Assembly: GCA_045130275.1 (NCBI GenBank) | Contig: JBGUPL010000085.1 | Coordinates: 86,458-150,457, forward strand | Length of the DNA: 64,000 bases | Direction of reading: 5' to 3' | Source of the DNA: F23-D06 sp045130275 | Lineage (GTDB): Bacteria > Bacteroidota > Bacteroidia > Bacteroidales > WCHB1-69 | Shown here: piece by piece, positions 8,816-19,692 of the stretch | Numbering within the stretch: position 1 is the first letter of the stretch | How the letters are laid out: each line of letters begins with the position of its first letter | Position numbers and translations under genes: made by a program | Notes under the pieces: model-generated | Databases searched by the model: none | The model's input: the letters and a program-made list of their open reading frames with translations, nothing else | What the model was told of the DNA's origin: nothing

Positions 8816-11800
8816 ATGAAAAAAACTTTATGCTTTCTGCTGACAATTTTAACGCTCGGCTTCGTTGCCGCGCCTCTGTCAGCGCAGAACGTCTGGGACG
8901 GCACCGCGGACATCTCGTGGTACGACGCCTCCCAAAACGCCTTTGACATCTCCACTCCGGAGCAGTTGGCAGGTGTGGCGCAGTTGGTGAACAGCGGCAC
9001 CTCCTTCCAAGGGGCGACGCTGAATCTGACGGCCGACCTTTGGCTGAACAGCAACGGTTCCACCACCAACAACTGGACGCCCATCGGGGGTTCGGGAACC
9101 CCCACATCGGAGAGCGCAAGCAGTGGCAACAGTTTCCAGGGCGCATTCAACGGCCACGGCCACGCCATCTACAATCTCTACTGCGACAAGACCAACTACT
9201 TTCATGCGGGTCTTTTCGGCTGTATCCAGAACCCCTGCACGATTGACTCCTTGGTGATGTACAATCCCACGGTGAAGTCGTGCGGCATGATGGGCTGTCT
9301 CGTGGGCATGACCCGCAGCGGCGGCTCCATCTACATCCGTTACTGTCTGGTGGTGAACGCCAATGTCGTGGGCACGCCTTCCGGCACAGGTCCTTCGGCG
9401 AACCACAACAACATCGGTTGTATCGTGGGTGCCAACTACCCGAACTCCAACGGCACTTATGTGCAGAACTGCGGCGCCACCGGCACCGTGTCGGGCTTCT
9501 ACGCCGGCGGTCTGGGCGGCAACTGCCAGAACGAGACCTTCACGAACTGCTACTTCGCCGGTACTATCACAAACTACAACAACGAATCCGGCGCCATCAC
9601 CGCATACAACGGCACGCGCAACAACTGCTACTCTTACTGCACGTTTTCCTCTTCGCATAACGGTGGCGACGGCACCACGGTGTCGCAGACCATTATGCAG
9701 TCTGACAGCATGATCACCTTGTTGGGCGACGCCTTCAAGGTGGATGCAAACAATGTGAACAACGGCTATCCGATCCTGTCGTTCATGGCGGGTGTGAGCG
9801 TTTCCGCCACGGAAATCTGCGCGGGCGAGAGCGTCACCCTCACGGGCATGGGCTATGACAGCTACCTGTGGACGCCCGGCAACCAGACCTCCCAAGTCAT
9901 CACGGTAACGCCCAGCACCACGACCACCTACACGATGACCGGCACGTTGAGCGATGGTTCCACGGGCACGCACACTGTCACCATCACCGTTTATCCGCAA
10001 GCGGTGGTCACGGCTACTGTGGCGGCCAACCCCGGCGGTCAAGTACACGGCACGGTCAGTCCCGAGACGGCCACTGTAGCCTGCGGCAGTTCCGACGACG
10101 TCACCTTCACCGTGACGCCCGACGATGGCTGGCGTGTGGCCAGCGTCTATCTGAACGGCACGCAAGTCTATGGCGATCAGACCTATGGACCTTTCACCTT
10201 TACCGTCAATCCTGGCGGGACCCTGGCCGATGTGGTGGTTTACATGACCAACGCTCTCACTTGCACCGGAGTCCTCAACCTGCACGCTTCCGACATCTTC
10301 GGCACGAACGCCACTGTTTCCTGGAACGCGCATACTACCGGCGATCTCTCCGAGTACCATGTCATTGTACGCGACCTCACCAACAACACGGAGGACGAGT
10401 ACACCACCACCGACCTCTCCTATACCGTCATGGGCTTGTCGGAGAACACGTCGTACCAGATCGGCGTCTATACGTTCTGCATGGACGGCTACGGCAGCGA
10501 CACGGTCTTCGTGAACTTCATGACCCCGTGCAACTCGCCGATTCCGGTAACCGTGGGCAGCGGCACCTCGGATTCCCAGGGCAACTACTTCCCGTTGCAG
10601 ACGTACTATAACTACTCTTACACGCAGCAGATTATCCCTGCCGCACAGATGAACAACGATGCGCAGACCTTCAGCGCCATCGCATTCCAATACTTCCTCT
10701 CCACGGCGCTCACCCGTAACGTGGACATCTACCTCGCGCACGTGCCCGCGTCCGCGAACCTCTCCTCCGGCTGGATCCAACCCAGCGGCACCGTCGATAG
10801 TTCCTTCACGTTAGTCTATTCCGGCAATGTGAACTTCAACAACTCGGGCACCGACTACTGGTTGGAGATCCCGTTCAACCAGAGTTTCTCCTACAATGGC
10901 AACGACAACCTGTTGGTCGCCGTGCTCGACCATACCGGCACTTACACTAATAGTTCCAACAAGTTCTACACGCACAACGACGCCAGCACGAGCAACATGT
11001 CGCGCTATGTTTATCGCGATGCTTCGACCTACGATCCTTTCAACCCGGATGCAGCCGGCACGGCTTCCAGCAACGTCAACAACATACGTTTCATCTTCTG
11101 CGACCAGAGCACCTGTATCCGTCCGAACACGCTGTCGGTCAGCAATGTCACGGACAACAGCGCGGATCTCAGCTGGGTGTCTGCCGGTTCTGAAAATACT
11201 TGGGAGATTGAATACAAGACCACTACCGACACGGCGTGGACTTATTACGGTCAGGCGAGCAGCACCACGGAGACCGTCCTCATGCTGAATTCCGACACCC
11301 GCTACTCTATGCGTGTGCGTGCGGTCTGCGGTTCCGGCGATGTCAGCCTTTGGAGCGACCCGATCAACTTCCGTACCCAGTGCGGTCCGATCACGCAGCT
11401 GCCCTACTTCAACAATTTCGACGACCCCATCACCTTGGACGGCTACTCCGGTAACAATGCACTTATGCCATCGTGTTGGAACCGTCTGACCACCAACCCC
11501 GACCGTCTGGTGCGCTGCTACGGCAGTGCCACGCATAGTGCCCCGTACTCTCTCGACTTCAACTACTCGCCTTCTTGTACCACGGCAGCCGTCACCCCGA
11601 TGCTCGATGCCAGCATTCCGCTGAACACGGTGATGGTCGATTTCTGGGCCATCAGCAGCCTTGGACAAGGCTGGATGGAAGTGGGCACGATGAGCGACCC
11701 GACCGACTTCAGCACCTACGAGTTCTACGACACCGTCCGCCTGAGTGCCCCCAGCACATGGGAGAACTTGATGATCAACTTCGAGAACTACACTGGTACT

Positions 11801-14800
11801 AACCAGTACATTGCCTTCCTCGAGATCAACGGCACTTCCACTTCCTATATCTTCGACGACTTCACCATCAACTACATTCCGGTCTGTCTGCACCCCACCA
11901 GCCTCACTGTCGATGGGCTGACCAGCAACACCGTCACCCTCTCCTGGACAGAGGCGGGCACCGCCGACACGTGGGCTGTCGAGTACGGTCCTGCGGGTTT
12001 CACCCCCGGCAACGGCACCACGGTGACAGCTTACGAGAATCCCTTCACGGTCGATAACCTGACCCCCGCCACCATTTACGATTTCTACGTCTATGCCGAC
12101 TGCGGCGGTGACCTCTCCGATCCTTTCGGACCTGTATCTGCCATTCCGGGCCAGTACAACATGCAGAGCAACGGCAGCGACACGCTCGTCACCTGCGGCA
12201 TGGTGATCTACGACCACGGCGGTCCGAACGGCAACTACGACAACAGCAGCGATGCCACGCTGGTACTCTACCCTGAAGATCCCGGTTCCACCCTGATGCT
12301 TACCGGCACGGTTAATGTGGAGAACTCTTGGGAACATCTTTACATTTACGATGGCGTGGGCACTTCCGGCACGCAACTGGCCAACCTCACCGGCTCCCAG
12401 ACCGTAAATGTGATTGCCTCCAACGGTCCGCTTACCATCCGGTTCACCTCCGACGGTACTGTGAACAGCTATCCAGGCTTCGAACTCTTCGTGCACTGCA
12501 TCAGCTGCATCCCGCCCTACGGATTGGAGGTCTCTGATATTTTGACCACCTCGGCGAACTTGAGCTGGCACGGCAGTGGCGACAGCTACCTGGTCTATTT
12601 GTACGGTGCGGACACCACGGTGATTCCTGCAACTGACACTACGCTAGCCCTCACCACGTTAGAGGTCAACAGCACCTATACGGTCGCGGTGCAATCATTG
12701 TGCGGCGACGACTCCTCCTACATGTCTTCTCCGATCACGTTCACCACACCGACAGTTCCGGCCACATTGCCTTACACGGCTGATTTCGAGGATGCTAACG
12801 ACAATATCCAGTGGGGTCTCGTGAACGGCACGCAGACCAACAAGTGGTACATCGGCGAGCCTACGGACGTGAACAGCGATGTCAACACGACACCGGGCGG
12901 CGTGAACGGCATGTACGTCTCCAACGACAACGGCGCGTCCAACACCTATACGGGCACCACGAGCCGCGTCTATACGTTCCGTGACATCCTGGTTCCCGAC
13001 GGCACCACCGAGTTGAAACTTGCCTTCGACTGGAAGGCCATGGGTGGTTCCGCGCACGACGAGTTCCTCCGCGTCTATTGGCTCGACCCGTCTGTGGTGA
13101 CGGTTACCGCCGGCAACAACCCGCCTTCCGTGGGCGGCGTGAACTACGACCTCCATGGTATGCCCGGCTACAGCACCAACGGTGCGCACTGGCTTTCTCA
13201 GCAGAACACGTGGCAGCACGAGGAGATGCTGATCTCTGCCGCGCAGTTCGCGGGCATGGGCAACGGCGACCGCATCTACCGTCTCTATTTCCACTGGCGC
13301 AACACCAGCTCCAGCACCAACCCGCCAGCAGCCGTCGATAACGTAAGCCTCACGGTGGTGACCTGCACCACCCCGCTGAACGTGGCCGTGAACAACGTCG
13401 GCGAGAACACCGCCACCGTTTCCTGGAGCGGCAACGCCGACAGCTACGGTGTGACAATCCTCTCCGGCGACGGCACGCAGGATTTCCAGACCACGTCCGA
13501 CACCTTCTTGGTCTTGACCGGTCTCAGCGCCCAGACCATCTATCAAGTGGCGGTGAGAGGTTTCTGCGGCACAGACTCCTCCATGCTTTCGCAAGGAGTG
13601 CAGTTCACTACGGCGTGCGGTGCCATCACTTCGCTGCCCTACACCGAGAACTTCAACAACTACTCCTCCATGGGCGGTTCCAACTACATTGACTGCTGGT
13701 CCCGCCACACCAGCGACCCGGCCAACCACTGGGTATATGTCAACTCCGGTTCTGATTCCTACGAAGGCGGCTCCTTGGATTTCCACTATACGCCGAACTG
13801 CTACACCATGGCCGTGACCCCGATGTTCGACCCGAGCATTTCGTTAAACACCCTGATGATTGAGGGTATGACACGCATCCATCTGAACGGCACCGCCGGC
13901 ACCTTCACCGTGGGCACCATGAGTGATCCCAGCGACCCGACGACCTACACCCCGTACGACACAATTGAGTACAGTGCAACTTTCACATGGTTGCCGTTCT
14001 CCGTCTTGTTCAATAACTACACGGGCAACGACCACTACATCGCTTTCCGCGCCATGAACGGTATTGATGTCTCCTACCTCCTCGACAACCTCACCTTCGA
14101 CGTAATTCCGAGCTGTTGGCATCCGGTCAACCCCAGCGTCTCGAACATCACCAGCGATGGTGCGACCATCAGCTGGGGCGGCATCTCCACCGACTACGTG
14201 ATTGAATACGGTCCTGCCGGCTTCACGGAGGGCACGGGCACCACAGTGAACGTCCCTGGTGCGATGACCTACACCCTCACGGGTCTGAACCCGATTACCG
14301 AGTACACCGTCTATATCTATAGCGACTGCGGTTCCGACGGTCTTTCCTCGGCTGTTTCGGTGAACTTCAAGACCGGCTGCGTCGCCATTAGCGTGCCTTA
14401 CACGGAGAATTTCGACAGCTACGTCACCAGCTCCACCTACAGCGACATCAACGGTATCGCGCCCGACTGCTGGACAACTTACAGCGCGAACACCTCTTAC
14501 GGTCCGCCGCACATCACGAGCACCGGTAGCTACCACTACGTGAACAGCGGCAGCAACTGCATGGTCTTCACCTGCAGCAGCACCGGCGCCGATGCATACG
14601 CCGCCCTCCCGCTCTTCACCGAGCCGTTGAACACGCTGAAGGTCAACTTCTGGCGTGCCATGGAGAGCACCACTCAAGGCGAACTGACGGTGGGCTATGT
14701 AACCAATCCCGCCGACCTGCCCGGCACGTTTGTGACCGTGGCCGTTATTCCGTCTGTGGGCTCCTCGAGCGGCGACACCATCACCGTTGACTTCTCCAAC

Positions 14801-15736
14801 CTCAACATCGCCAACGGCTATATCTGCTTCCACTGGCATAAGGAGAGCACCTACTACTCTTGCTGTATTGACGACATCAATGTGACCTTGAGCAGCGGCA
14901 GCAGTCCGGTCATCACCGACCCGACGGTGGCCACCAACGCCGCCGACAACTTCACGACGAGCAGCGCCACCCTGCACGCCACCATCACGAATCCTGACAA
15001 TGTGAGCATCACCGCGAAGGGTTTCCAGTGGAAGGCCACCACGGGCGGCACCTACACTTCTGTGACAGGTACCGGTACGGGCAATAACTTCAACGCCGAC
15101 CTCACAAACCTGACACCCAACACCTCCTACACCTTCAAGGCGTTCATCACCTTCAACGGCACGACCGTCGAGGGCAACGAACTGACCTTCACCACGCTGC
15201 CCGAAGACACGCCCGAGCCTTGCGCCACCCCGACGAATGTTGTCGCTTCCAACATCGGCAGCAACAGCATCACCGTCACCTGGGATGGCAACAGTGACGT
15301 GACGAGCTGGAACATCCAGTACCGTCCGCAGGGCGGACAGCTGAGTTCTGCAACATCCAACACCAACAGCTACCTCATCACCGACTTGCAGCCTGAAACC
15401 ACCTACGAAATCCAGGTGCAGGCCAACTGCGGCGACGGCAACCTCAGCGAGTGGAGTTCCCTCGTCACGGCGACCACCACCACAGGCATCGAGAACTGGC
15501 TGGATGGCAACGTGACGTTATTCCCGAACCCGGCGAAGGAAGTGGTCAATGTACAATGCACAATGTTCAATGTTCAGAGTGTTGAGGTGTTTGATGTTTA
15601 CGGCAAATTGATCACGACCACCAACGACATTGACAACCCGACCCGAATCAACGTCAGCGGCCTCGCCGACGGCATGTACTTCGTGCGCGTGACGACGGAA
15701 AAGGGAACGGTGACGAAGAGTTTCGTGAAACAATAA
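8816..15736 (+). CDS. Giant secreted multidomain protein with T9SS type A sorting domain
   Basis: The 2306-residue product has a signal peptide (MKKTLCFLLTILTLGFVAAP, cleavage near LSAQ/N). Residues 30-330 form a repeat-rich beta-helix/GLUG-like segment starting FDISTPEQLAGVAQLVN. Fibronectin type III modules alternate with four jelly-roll (MAM/cleaved-adhesin-like) domains near residues 861-1023, 1318-1510, 1607-1763 and 1860-2025. A CUB-like domain lies near 1125-1228 (CGMVIYDHGG, LYIYDGVGTSG, GFELFVHC). The last ~80 residues, starting VTLFPNPAKE and ending GTVTKSFVKQ, are the type A C-terminal signal that type IX secretion recognises. Binding specificity is unknown; an adhesin or polymer-binding surface role is inferred. 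Short intergenic-type repeat DNA lies inside the sorting domain. Confidence 0.92.
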   Translation: MKKTLCFLLTILTLGFVAAPLSAQNVWDGTADISWYDASQNAFDISTPEQLAGVAQLVNSGTSFQGATLNLTADLWLNSNGSTTNNWTPIGGSGTPTSESASSGNSFQGAFNGHGHAIYNLYCDKTNYFHAGLFGCIQNPCTIDSLVMYNPTVKSCGMMGCLVGMTRSGGSIYIRYCLVVNANVVGTPSGTGPSANHNNIGCIVGANYPNSNGTYVQNCGATGTVSGFYAGGLGGNCQNETFTNCYFAGTITNYNNESGAITAYNGTRNNCYSYCTFSSSHNGGDGTTVSQTIMQSDSMITLLGDAFKVDANNVNNGYPILSFMAGVSVSATEICAGESVTLTGMGYDSYLWTPGNQTSQVITVTPSTTTTYTMTGTLSDGSTGTHTVTITVYPQAVVTATVAANPGGQVHGTVSPETATVACGSSDDVTFTVTPDDGWRVASVYLNGTQVYGDQTYGPFTFTVNPGGTLADVVVYMTNALTCTGVLNLHASDIFGTNATVSWNAHTTGDLSEYHVIVRDLTNNTEDEYTTTDLSYTVMGLSENTSYQIGVYTFCMDGYGSDTVFVNFMTPCNSPIPVTVGSGTSDSQGNYFPLQTYYNYSYTQQIIPAAQMNNDAQTFSAIAFQYFLSTALTRNVDIYLAHVPASANLSSGWIQPSGTVDSSFTLVYSGNVNFNNSGTDYWLEIPFNQSFSYNGNDNLLVAVLDHTGTYTNSSNKFYTHNDASTSNMSRYVYRDASTYDPFNPDAAGTASSNVNNIRFIFCDQSTCIRPNTLSVSNVTDNSADLSWVSAGSENTWEIEYKTTTDTAWTYYGQASSTTETVLMLNSDTRYSMRVRAVCGSGDVSLWSDPINFRTQCGPITQLPYFNNFDDPITLDGYSGNNALMPSCWNRLTTNPDRLVRCYGSATHSAPYSLDFNYSPSCTTAAVTPMLDASIPLNTVMVDFWAISSLGQGWMEVGTMSDPTDFSTYEFYDTVRLSAPSTWENLMINFENYTGTNQYIAFLEINGTSTSYIFDDFTINYIPVCLHPTSLTVDGLTSNTVTLSWTEAGTADTWAVEYGPAGFTPGNGTTVTAYENPFTVDNLTPATIYDFYVYADCGGDLSDPFGPVSAIPGQYNMQSNGSDTLVTCGMVIYDHGGPNGNYDNSSDATLVLYPEDPGSTLMLTGTVNVENSWEHLYIYDGVGTSGTQLANLTGSQTVNVIASNGPLTIRFTSDGTVNSYPGFELFVHCISCIPPYGLEVSDILTTSANLSWHGSGDSYLVYLYGADTTVIPATDTTLALTTLEVNSTYTVAVQSLCGDDSSYMSSPITFTTPTVPATLPYTADFEDANDNIQWGLVNGTQTNKWYIGEPTDVNSDVNTTPGGVNGMYVSNDNGASNTYTGTTSRVYTFRDILVPDGTTELKLAFDWKAMGGSAHDEFLRVYWLDPSVVTVTAGNNPPSVGGVNYDLHGMPGYSTNGAHWLSQQNTWQHEEMLISAAQFAGMGNGDRIYRLYFHWRNTSSSTNPPAAVDNVSLTVVTCTTPLNVAVNNVGENTATVSWSGNADSYGVTILSGDGTQDFQTTSDTFLVLTGLSAQTIYQVAVRGFCGTDSSMLSQGVQFTTACGAITSLPYTENFNNYSSMGGSNYIDCWSRHTSDPANHWVYVNSGSDSYEGGSLDFHYTPNCYTMAVTPMFDPSISLNTLMIEGMTRIHLNGTAGTFTVGTMSDPSDPTTYTPYDTIEYSATFTWLPFSVLFNNYTGNDHYIAFRAMNGIDVSYLLDNLTFDVIPSCWHPVNPSVSNITSDGATISWGGISTDYVIEYGPAGFTEGTGTTVNVPGAMTYTLTGLNPITEYTVYIYSDCGSDGLSSAVSVNFKTGCVAISVPYTENFDSYVTSSTYSDINGIAPDCWTTYSANTSYGPPHITSTGSYHYVNSGSNCMVFTCSSTGADAYAALPLFTEPLNTLKVNFWRAMESTTQGELTVGYVTNPADLPGTFVTVAVIPSVGSSSGDTITVDFSNLNIANGYICFHWHKESTYYSCCIDDINVTLSSGSSPVITDPTVATNAADNFTTSSATLHATITNPDNVSITAKGFQWKATTGGTYTSVTGTGTGNNFNADLTNLTPNTSYTFKAFITFNGTTVEGNELTFTTLPEDTPEPCATPTNVVASNIGSNSITVTWDGNSDVTSWNIQYRPQGGQLSSATSNTNSYLITDLQPETTYEIQVQANCGDGNLSEWSSLVTATTTTGIENWLDGNVTLFPNPAKEVVNVQCTMFNVQSVEVFDVYGKLITTTNDIDNPTRINVSGLADGMYFVRVTTEKGTVTKSFVKQ

Positions 15737-15770
15737 TACGTTTGACGCTTGACGCCAGACATAAAAACAA

Positions 15771-15797
15771 GGGAGATCCAAACGGGTCTCCCTTTTT
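15771..15797 (+). terminator. Rho-independent terminator of the giant T9SS gene
   Basis: GGGAGATCC and GGGTCTCCC form a 9-bp stem (one G-T wobble) followed by TTTTT. Confidence 0.85.
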
Positions 15798-15814
15798 AGT
15801 AAGTCAAAAAATAG

Positions 15815-15822
15815 TATATTTG
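15815..15822 (+). promoter_or_regulatory. -7 promoter box for dnaE
   Basis: TATATTTG, 45 bp upstream of the start codon chosen for dnaE. Confidence 0.7.
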
Positions 15823-15867
15823 CACTTTGCCCAATAAAGGGATTGAATTCATTTAAAACCATTGACT

Positions 15868-18800
15868 ATGAGTAAGTTCACGCACCTGCATGTGCATACC
15901 CAATATTCCATCCTCGACGGCATGTCCGACATCACCGCGTTGGTGGACAAATGTCTTGCCAACGGCATGAATTCCATGGCGGTGACCGACCACGGCGTGA
16001 TGTACGGCATCAAGGAATTCTCCGATGTTGTCAGTAAAAAGAACGGCAAGGTGAAGGACGAGATCAAGGCGTTGGAGAAACATCTGGGTGAGTTGAAGGA
16101 AGAAGCTGAAATCGCTGAATGCCAGCAGAAAATATTGGATTTAAAACAGAAGATTTTCAAGCCTATTTTTGGTTGCGAGGCATACGTGGCGCGTAAGACG
16201 AACACCAATCCTGAAGGAAGCCGTCTTGTGCACGAGCATAAGGAGAACGGCAGCGGTTACCACCTGATTCTTCTGGCAAAAAATGAAAAGGGTTACCATA
16301 ATCTGTGCAAAATCATCTCCATGGCTTGGATTGACGGCAAATACTACCGTCCGCGTATTGACCGCGCCCTGTTGGAGGAATTTCATGAAGGCTTGATTGT
16401 TTCCTCAGCATGTCTCGCCGGCGAGGTGCCGAAAAATATCACTGATGGCAATTACGAAAAAGCCAAAGAGGCGGTGATGTGGTTCAAAGGCATCTTTGGT
16501 GATGACTACTATCTTGAATTACAGCGACATAAGACGGATAAGCCGGGCGGAGACCGTAGCGTCTATGAGCAGCAGAAAATAGCCAACGAAGGAATTTTGC
16601 GGCTCGCGGCGGAGACCAACACGAAAGTGATTGCCACGAACGACGTCCATTTTGTGAACGAGGGGGATGGCGAGGCGCACGACCGGCTGATTTGTCTCAG
16701 TACGGGCAAGAAATACGAGGACACCGACCGTATGCACTACACCAAGCAGGAGTGGTTGAAGACGCCTGAGGAGATGGCTGCTATTTTCGAGGATGTGCCC
16801 GAGGCGTTGGCCAACACGCAGGAGATTGTCGATAAAGTGGAGACATACGCACTGAAGCACGCCCCCATTATGCCGATGTTCGAGATTCCTGAGGAGTTCG
16901 GCACGGTGGAGAGCTATAAGCAGAAATTCACGGAGGAAGACCTCCGCGCCGAGTTCGAGAGCGGAGAGGGCGGGGAAGGCCGCATCGAGAAATTGGGCGG
17001 TCTGGAGCGCGTCTATCGTATCAAATTGGAGGCCGACTACCTGAAAAAGCTGACCATGGAGGGTGCCGTGCAGCGTTACGGTGACCCCGTGGATCCCGAA
17101 ATCCTCGAACGCATCGAGTTCGAGTTGAGCGTGATGCGCAACATGGGTTTCCCGGGCTACTTCCTCATCGTGCAGGACTTCATCGCGGCGGCCCGCAAAA
17201 TGGGTGTCTCCGTGGGGCCTGGCCGTGGTTCCGCTGCTGGATCGGTGGTCGCCTACTGCTTGAGAATCACCGATGTGGATCCGCTCAAATACGACCTTCT
17301 GTTCGAGCGTTTCCTCAACCCCGACCGTATTTCCCTTCCCGATATCGATGTCGATTTCGATGATGAGGGACGTTACAAGATTCTCAACTGGATTATCCAA
17401 AAGTATGGCAAGGAGAAGGTGGCGCACATTATCACCTACGGTACCATGGCCACCAAATCGAGTTTGAAGGATGTGGCCCGCGTGCACGACCTGCCCATCC
17501 CCGAGTCTGACCGGCTCACCAAGATGATTCCGGTCAAGCTGCCGGAAGACCCGAAGACGCACAAGGCCCCGAAGGTGAACATCAAGAACTGTCTGGCGAA
17601 TGTGCCGGAGTTCAAGGCCGCCTACGACGGCAATCCGAAACTTCATGACATTATCGACTACGCCTCCCAGCTGGAAGGCACAGTGCGTCAGGTGGGTATC
17701 CACGCTTGCGGTGTCATTATCGGCGCCGACGACCTCACCAAGTTCGCCCCGCTTTCCACTGTGGAGGACAAAGAGGCGAAAGAGGACATCATCGTCACGC
17801 AGTACGAAGGTTCGGTCATTGAGGATGTGGGGCTCATCAAGATGGACTTCCTCGGGCTCTCCACCCTTACCATCCTCAAGGAGGCCATCTCCAACATCAA
17901 GAAATCCAAAGGAATAGACATAGACATTGACCATATACCGTTGGACGACCCGCTTACGTACCAGCTCTTCTGCGACGGCGACACGGTGGGTACGTTCCAG
18001 TTTGAATCCGGCGGTATGCAGAAGTACTTGCGCGAGCTGCAACCCTCTACGTTTGAGGATCTTATCGCTATGAACGCCCTCTACCGCCCGGGTCCCATGG
18101 ACTACATTCCGCAGTTCATCGACCGCAAACAGGGACGCGAGCCTATCGTCTATGACATTCCGGTGATGGAGAAGTACCTGAAAGACACATACGGAATTAC
18201 GGTCTATCAGGAGCAGGTGATGCTGCTGTCGCGATTGCTCGCTAACTTCACGCGCGGCGAGTCCGACACGTTGCGTAAGGCGATGGGTAAGAAGCTGAAA
18301 GACAAGCTGGATGCGTTGAAACCCAAGTTTATCGATGGCGGCAAGGCCAACGGTCACGATGAGAAAACGTTAGAGAAGATCTGGGCAGACTGGGAGAAGT
18401 TCGCCTCCTACGCCTTCAACAAGTCCCACGCCACCTGCTACTCGTGGGTCGCCTACCAAACGGCCTATCTCAAAGCGCATTACCGTGCCGAGTTCATGGC
18501 CGCTAACTTGACGAACAGCGTCACGGACATCAAGAAGATCACCGTTTTCATCGACGACTGCCAGAAGAGCGGCATCACCGTCAAGGGGCCGGATATCAAC
18601 GAGTCCGACGAGACGTTCACCGTCAACAAAGACGGCGATATCCGTTTCGGTCTGGCGGCGTTGAAGGGTGTCGGCTTCAGTGCGGCGAGCAGCATCGTGG
18701 AAGAGCGCAACGCCCACGGTCCATACACCAGCATCATGGACTTCTTCGAGCGGGTGAACCTCGGCAGCTGCAACAAGCGCTGTCTCGAATCGTTGGCCTA

Positions 18801-19692
18801 CGCCGGCGCTTTCGACTGTTTCCCCGATGTCCACCGTGCGCAGTATTTCATTGTCAACGACAAAGGCCGCAATACTATTGACCTGCTCATATCAAGAGCC
18901 ACTGCCAAGGAGAAAAACGCCTCGCAGATAGACATGTTCGCGGAGATGTCGGGTGATAGCGGCGGTGCGGTGGAGGATTCTTTCACCTTCCCGCAGTGCG
19001 ACCCGTGGAACTACTACGACCAGCTCAAATACGAGAAAGAGGTCGCTGGATTCTTCATTTCCGGGCATCCGCTGAAGGAGTACCAAGTGATTATCGACAG
19101 TTTCACCAATGCGGACATGACGAAGATGGAGGATACGGAGTTCCTGTCGCATATCGTTCAGAGCGGCAAGGGTATCATGACGGCCGGTATTGTTAGCAGT
19201 GTGCAGAGCGGCACGATGAAGAACGGAAAGCCATACGGGAAGGTGGTTTTGGAGGACAACAACGGCACGTGGACCTGGTTCCTGCGCGGTTACAATTTTG
19301 AGAAGTATGAGCCGCTGCTGAAGGTCGGCAATCGTGTCTTCGTGAACGCCTCTGTGAAGCAGAACTCCTGGATTGACAAGAACACCCAGCAGCAGGTGGT
19401 TCGCTATGACATCGATCCGGTCTATATTTATCCGTTGTACGAGGTGTATGAGAAGATGTGCAAGGGAGTGCAGCTGCAACTGCAACTGGGGGAAATAACG
19501 GGTGAGTTAGCCCTGCAAATCAAGGAGATGTTGGACAAATATTCCGGCAAGACCCCCTTCAATATCCGCATTTATGAAAAAGGCAAGGTCTTCTACTCCG
19601 ATTTCTTTAACTTTGCCGCCAAGGTCGATCCGGAGAAGTTTGTGCGGAATTTCTCACTGCCGGCGGAATATAAGTTGGTGTTGGAATCCTAA
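15868..19692 (+). CDS. dnaE: DNA polymerase III alpha subunit
   Basis: Replicative polymerase catalytic subunit, 1274 residues from ATG 15868 (an ATG at 15862 adds two). The N-terminal PHP domain begins FTHLHVHTQYSILDGM. The polymerase core shows VGPGRGSAAGSVVAYCL and the catalytic PDIDVDFDDEGR; further on are RQVGIHACGV, ALYRPGPMDYIP and QEQVMLLSRLLANFTRGE. The C-terminal part has the helix-hairpin-helix (ALKGVGFSAASSIVEERN) and an OB-fold region (MTAGIVSSVQS). No intein or frameshift is seen. Length is typical of Bacteroidota DnaE1. The stop overlaps the stop of the convergent small gene. Confidence 0.97.
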   Translation: MSKFTHLHVHTQYSILDGMSDITALVDKCLANGMNSMAVTDHGVMYGIKEFSDVVSKKNGKVKDEIKALEKHLGELKEEAEIAECQQKILDLKQKIFKPIFGCEAYVARKTNTNPEGSRLVHEHKENGSGYHLILLAKNEKGYHNLCKIISMAWIDGKYYRPRIDRALLEEFHEGLIVSSACLAGEVPKNITDGNYEKAKEAVMWFKGIFGDDYYLELQRHKTDKPGGDRSVYEQQKIANEGILRLAAETNTKVIATNDVHFVNEGDGEAHDRLICLSTGKKYEDTDRMHYTKQEWLKTPEEMAAIFEDVPEALANTQEIVDKVETYALKHAPIMPMFEIPEEFGTVESYKQKFTEEDLRAEFESGEGGEGRIEKLGGLERVYRIKLEADYLKKLTMEGAVQRYGDPVDPEILERIEFELSVMRNMGFPGYFLIVQDFIAAARKMGVSVGPGRGSAAGSVVAYCLRITDVDPLKYDLLFERFLNPDRISLPDIDVDFDDEGRYKILNWIIQKYGKEKVAHIITYGTMATKSSLKDVARVHDLPIPESDRLTKMIPVKLPEDPKTHKAPKVNIKNCLANVPEFKAAYDGNPKLHDIIDYASQLEGTVRQVGIHACGVIIGADDLTKFAPLSTVEDKEAKEDIIVTQYEGSVIEDVGLIKMDFLGLSTLTILKEAISNIKKSKGIDIDIDHIPLDDPLTYQLFCDGDTVGTFQFESGGMQKYLRELQPSTFEDLIAMNALYRPGPMDYIPQFIDRKQGREPIVYDIPVMEKYLKDTYGITVYQEQVMLLSRLLANFTRGESDTLRKAMGKKLKDKLDALKPKFIDGGKANGHDEKTLEKIWADWEKFASYAFNKSHATCYSWVAYQTAYLKAHYRAEFMAANLTNSVTDIKKITVFIDDCQKSGITVKGPDINESDETFTVNKDGDIRFGLAALKGVGFSAASSIVEERNAHGPYTSIMDFFERVNLGSCNKRCLESLAYAGAFDCFPDVHRAQYFIVNDKGRNTIDLLISRATAKEKNASQIDMFAEMSGDSGGAVEDSFTFPQCDPWNYYDQLKYEKEVAGFFISGHPLKEYQVIIDSFTNADMTKMEDTEFLSHIVQSGKGIMTAGIVSSVQSGTMKNGKPYGKVVLEDNNGTWTWFLRGYNFEKYEPLLKVGNRVFVNASVKQNSWIDKNTQQQVVRYDIDPVYIYPLYEVYEKMCKGVQLQLQLGEITGELALQIKEMLDKYSGKTPFNIRIYEKGKVFYSDFFNFAAKVDPEKFVRNFSLPAEYKLVLES

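Noticed and set aside
8816..15736. Large antisense frames opposite the giant T9SS gene
   Set aside because: They are long only because of the codon use of the real gene; Arg/Val/Gly-rich composition and no promoter or start context.
15862..19692. Intein or split in dnaE
   Set aside because: The reading frame is continuous through all catalytic motifs and length is normal.
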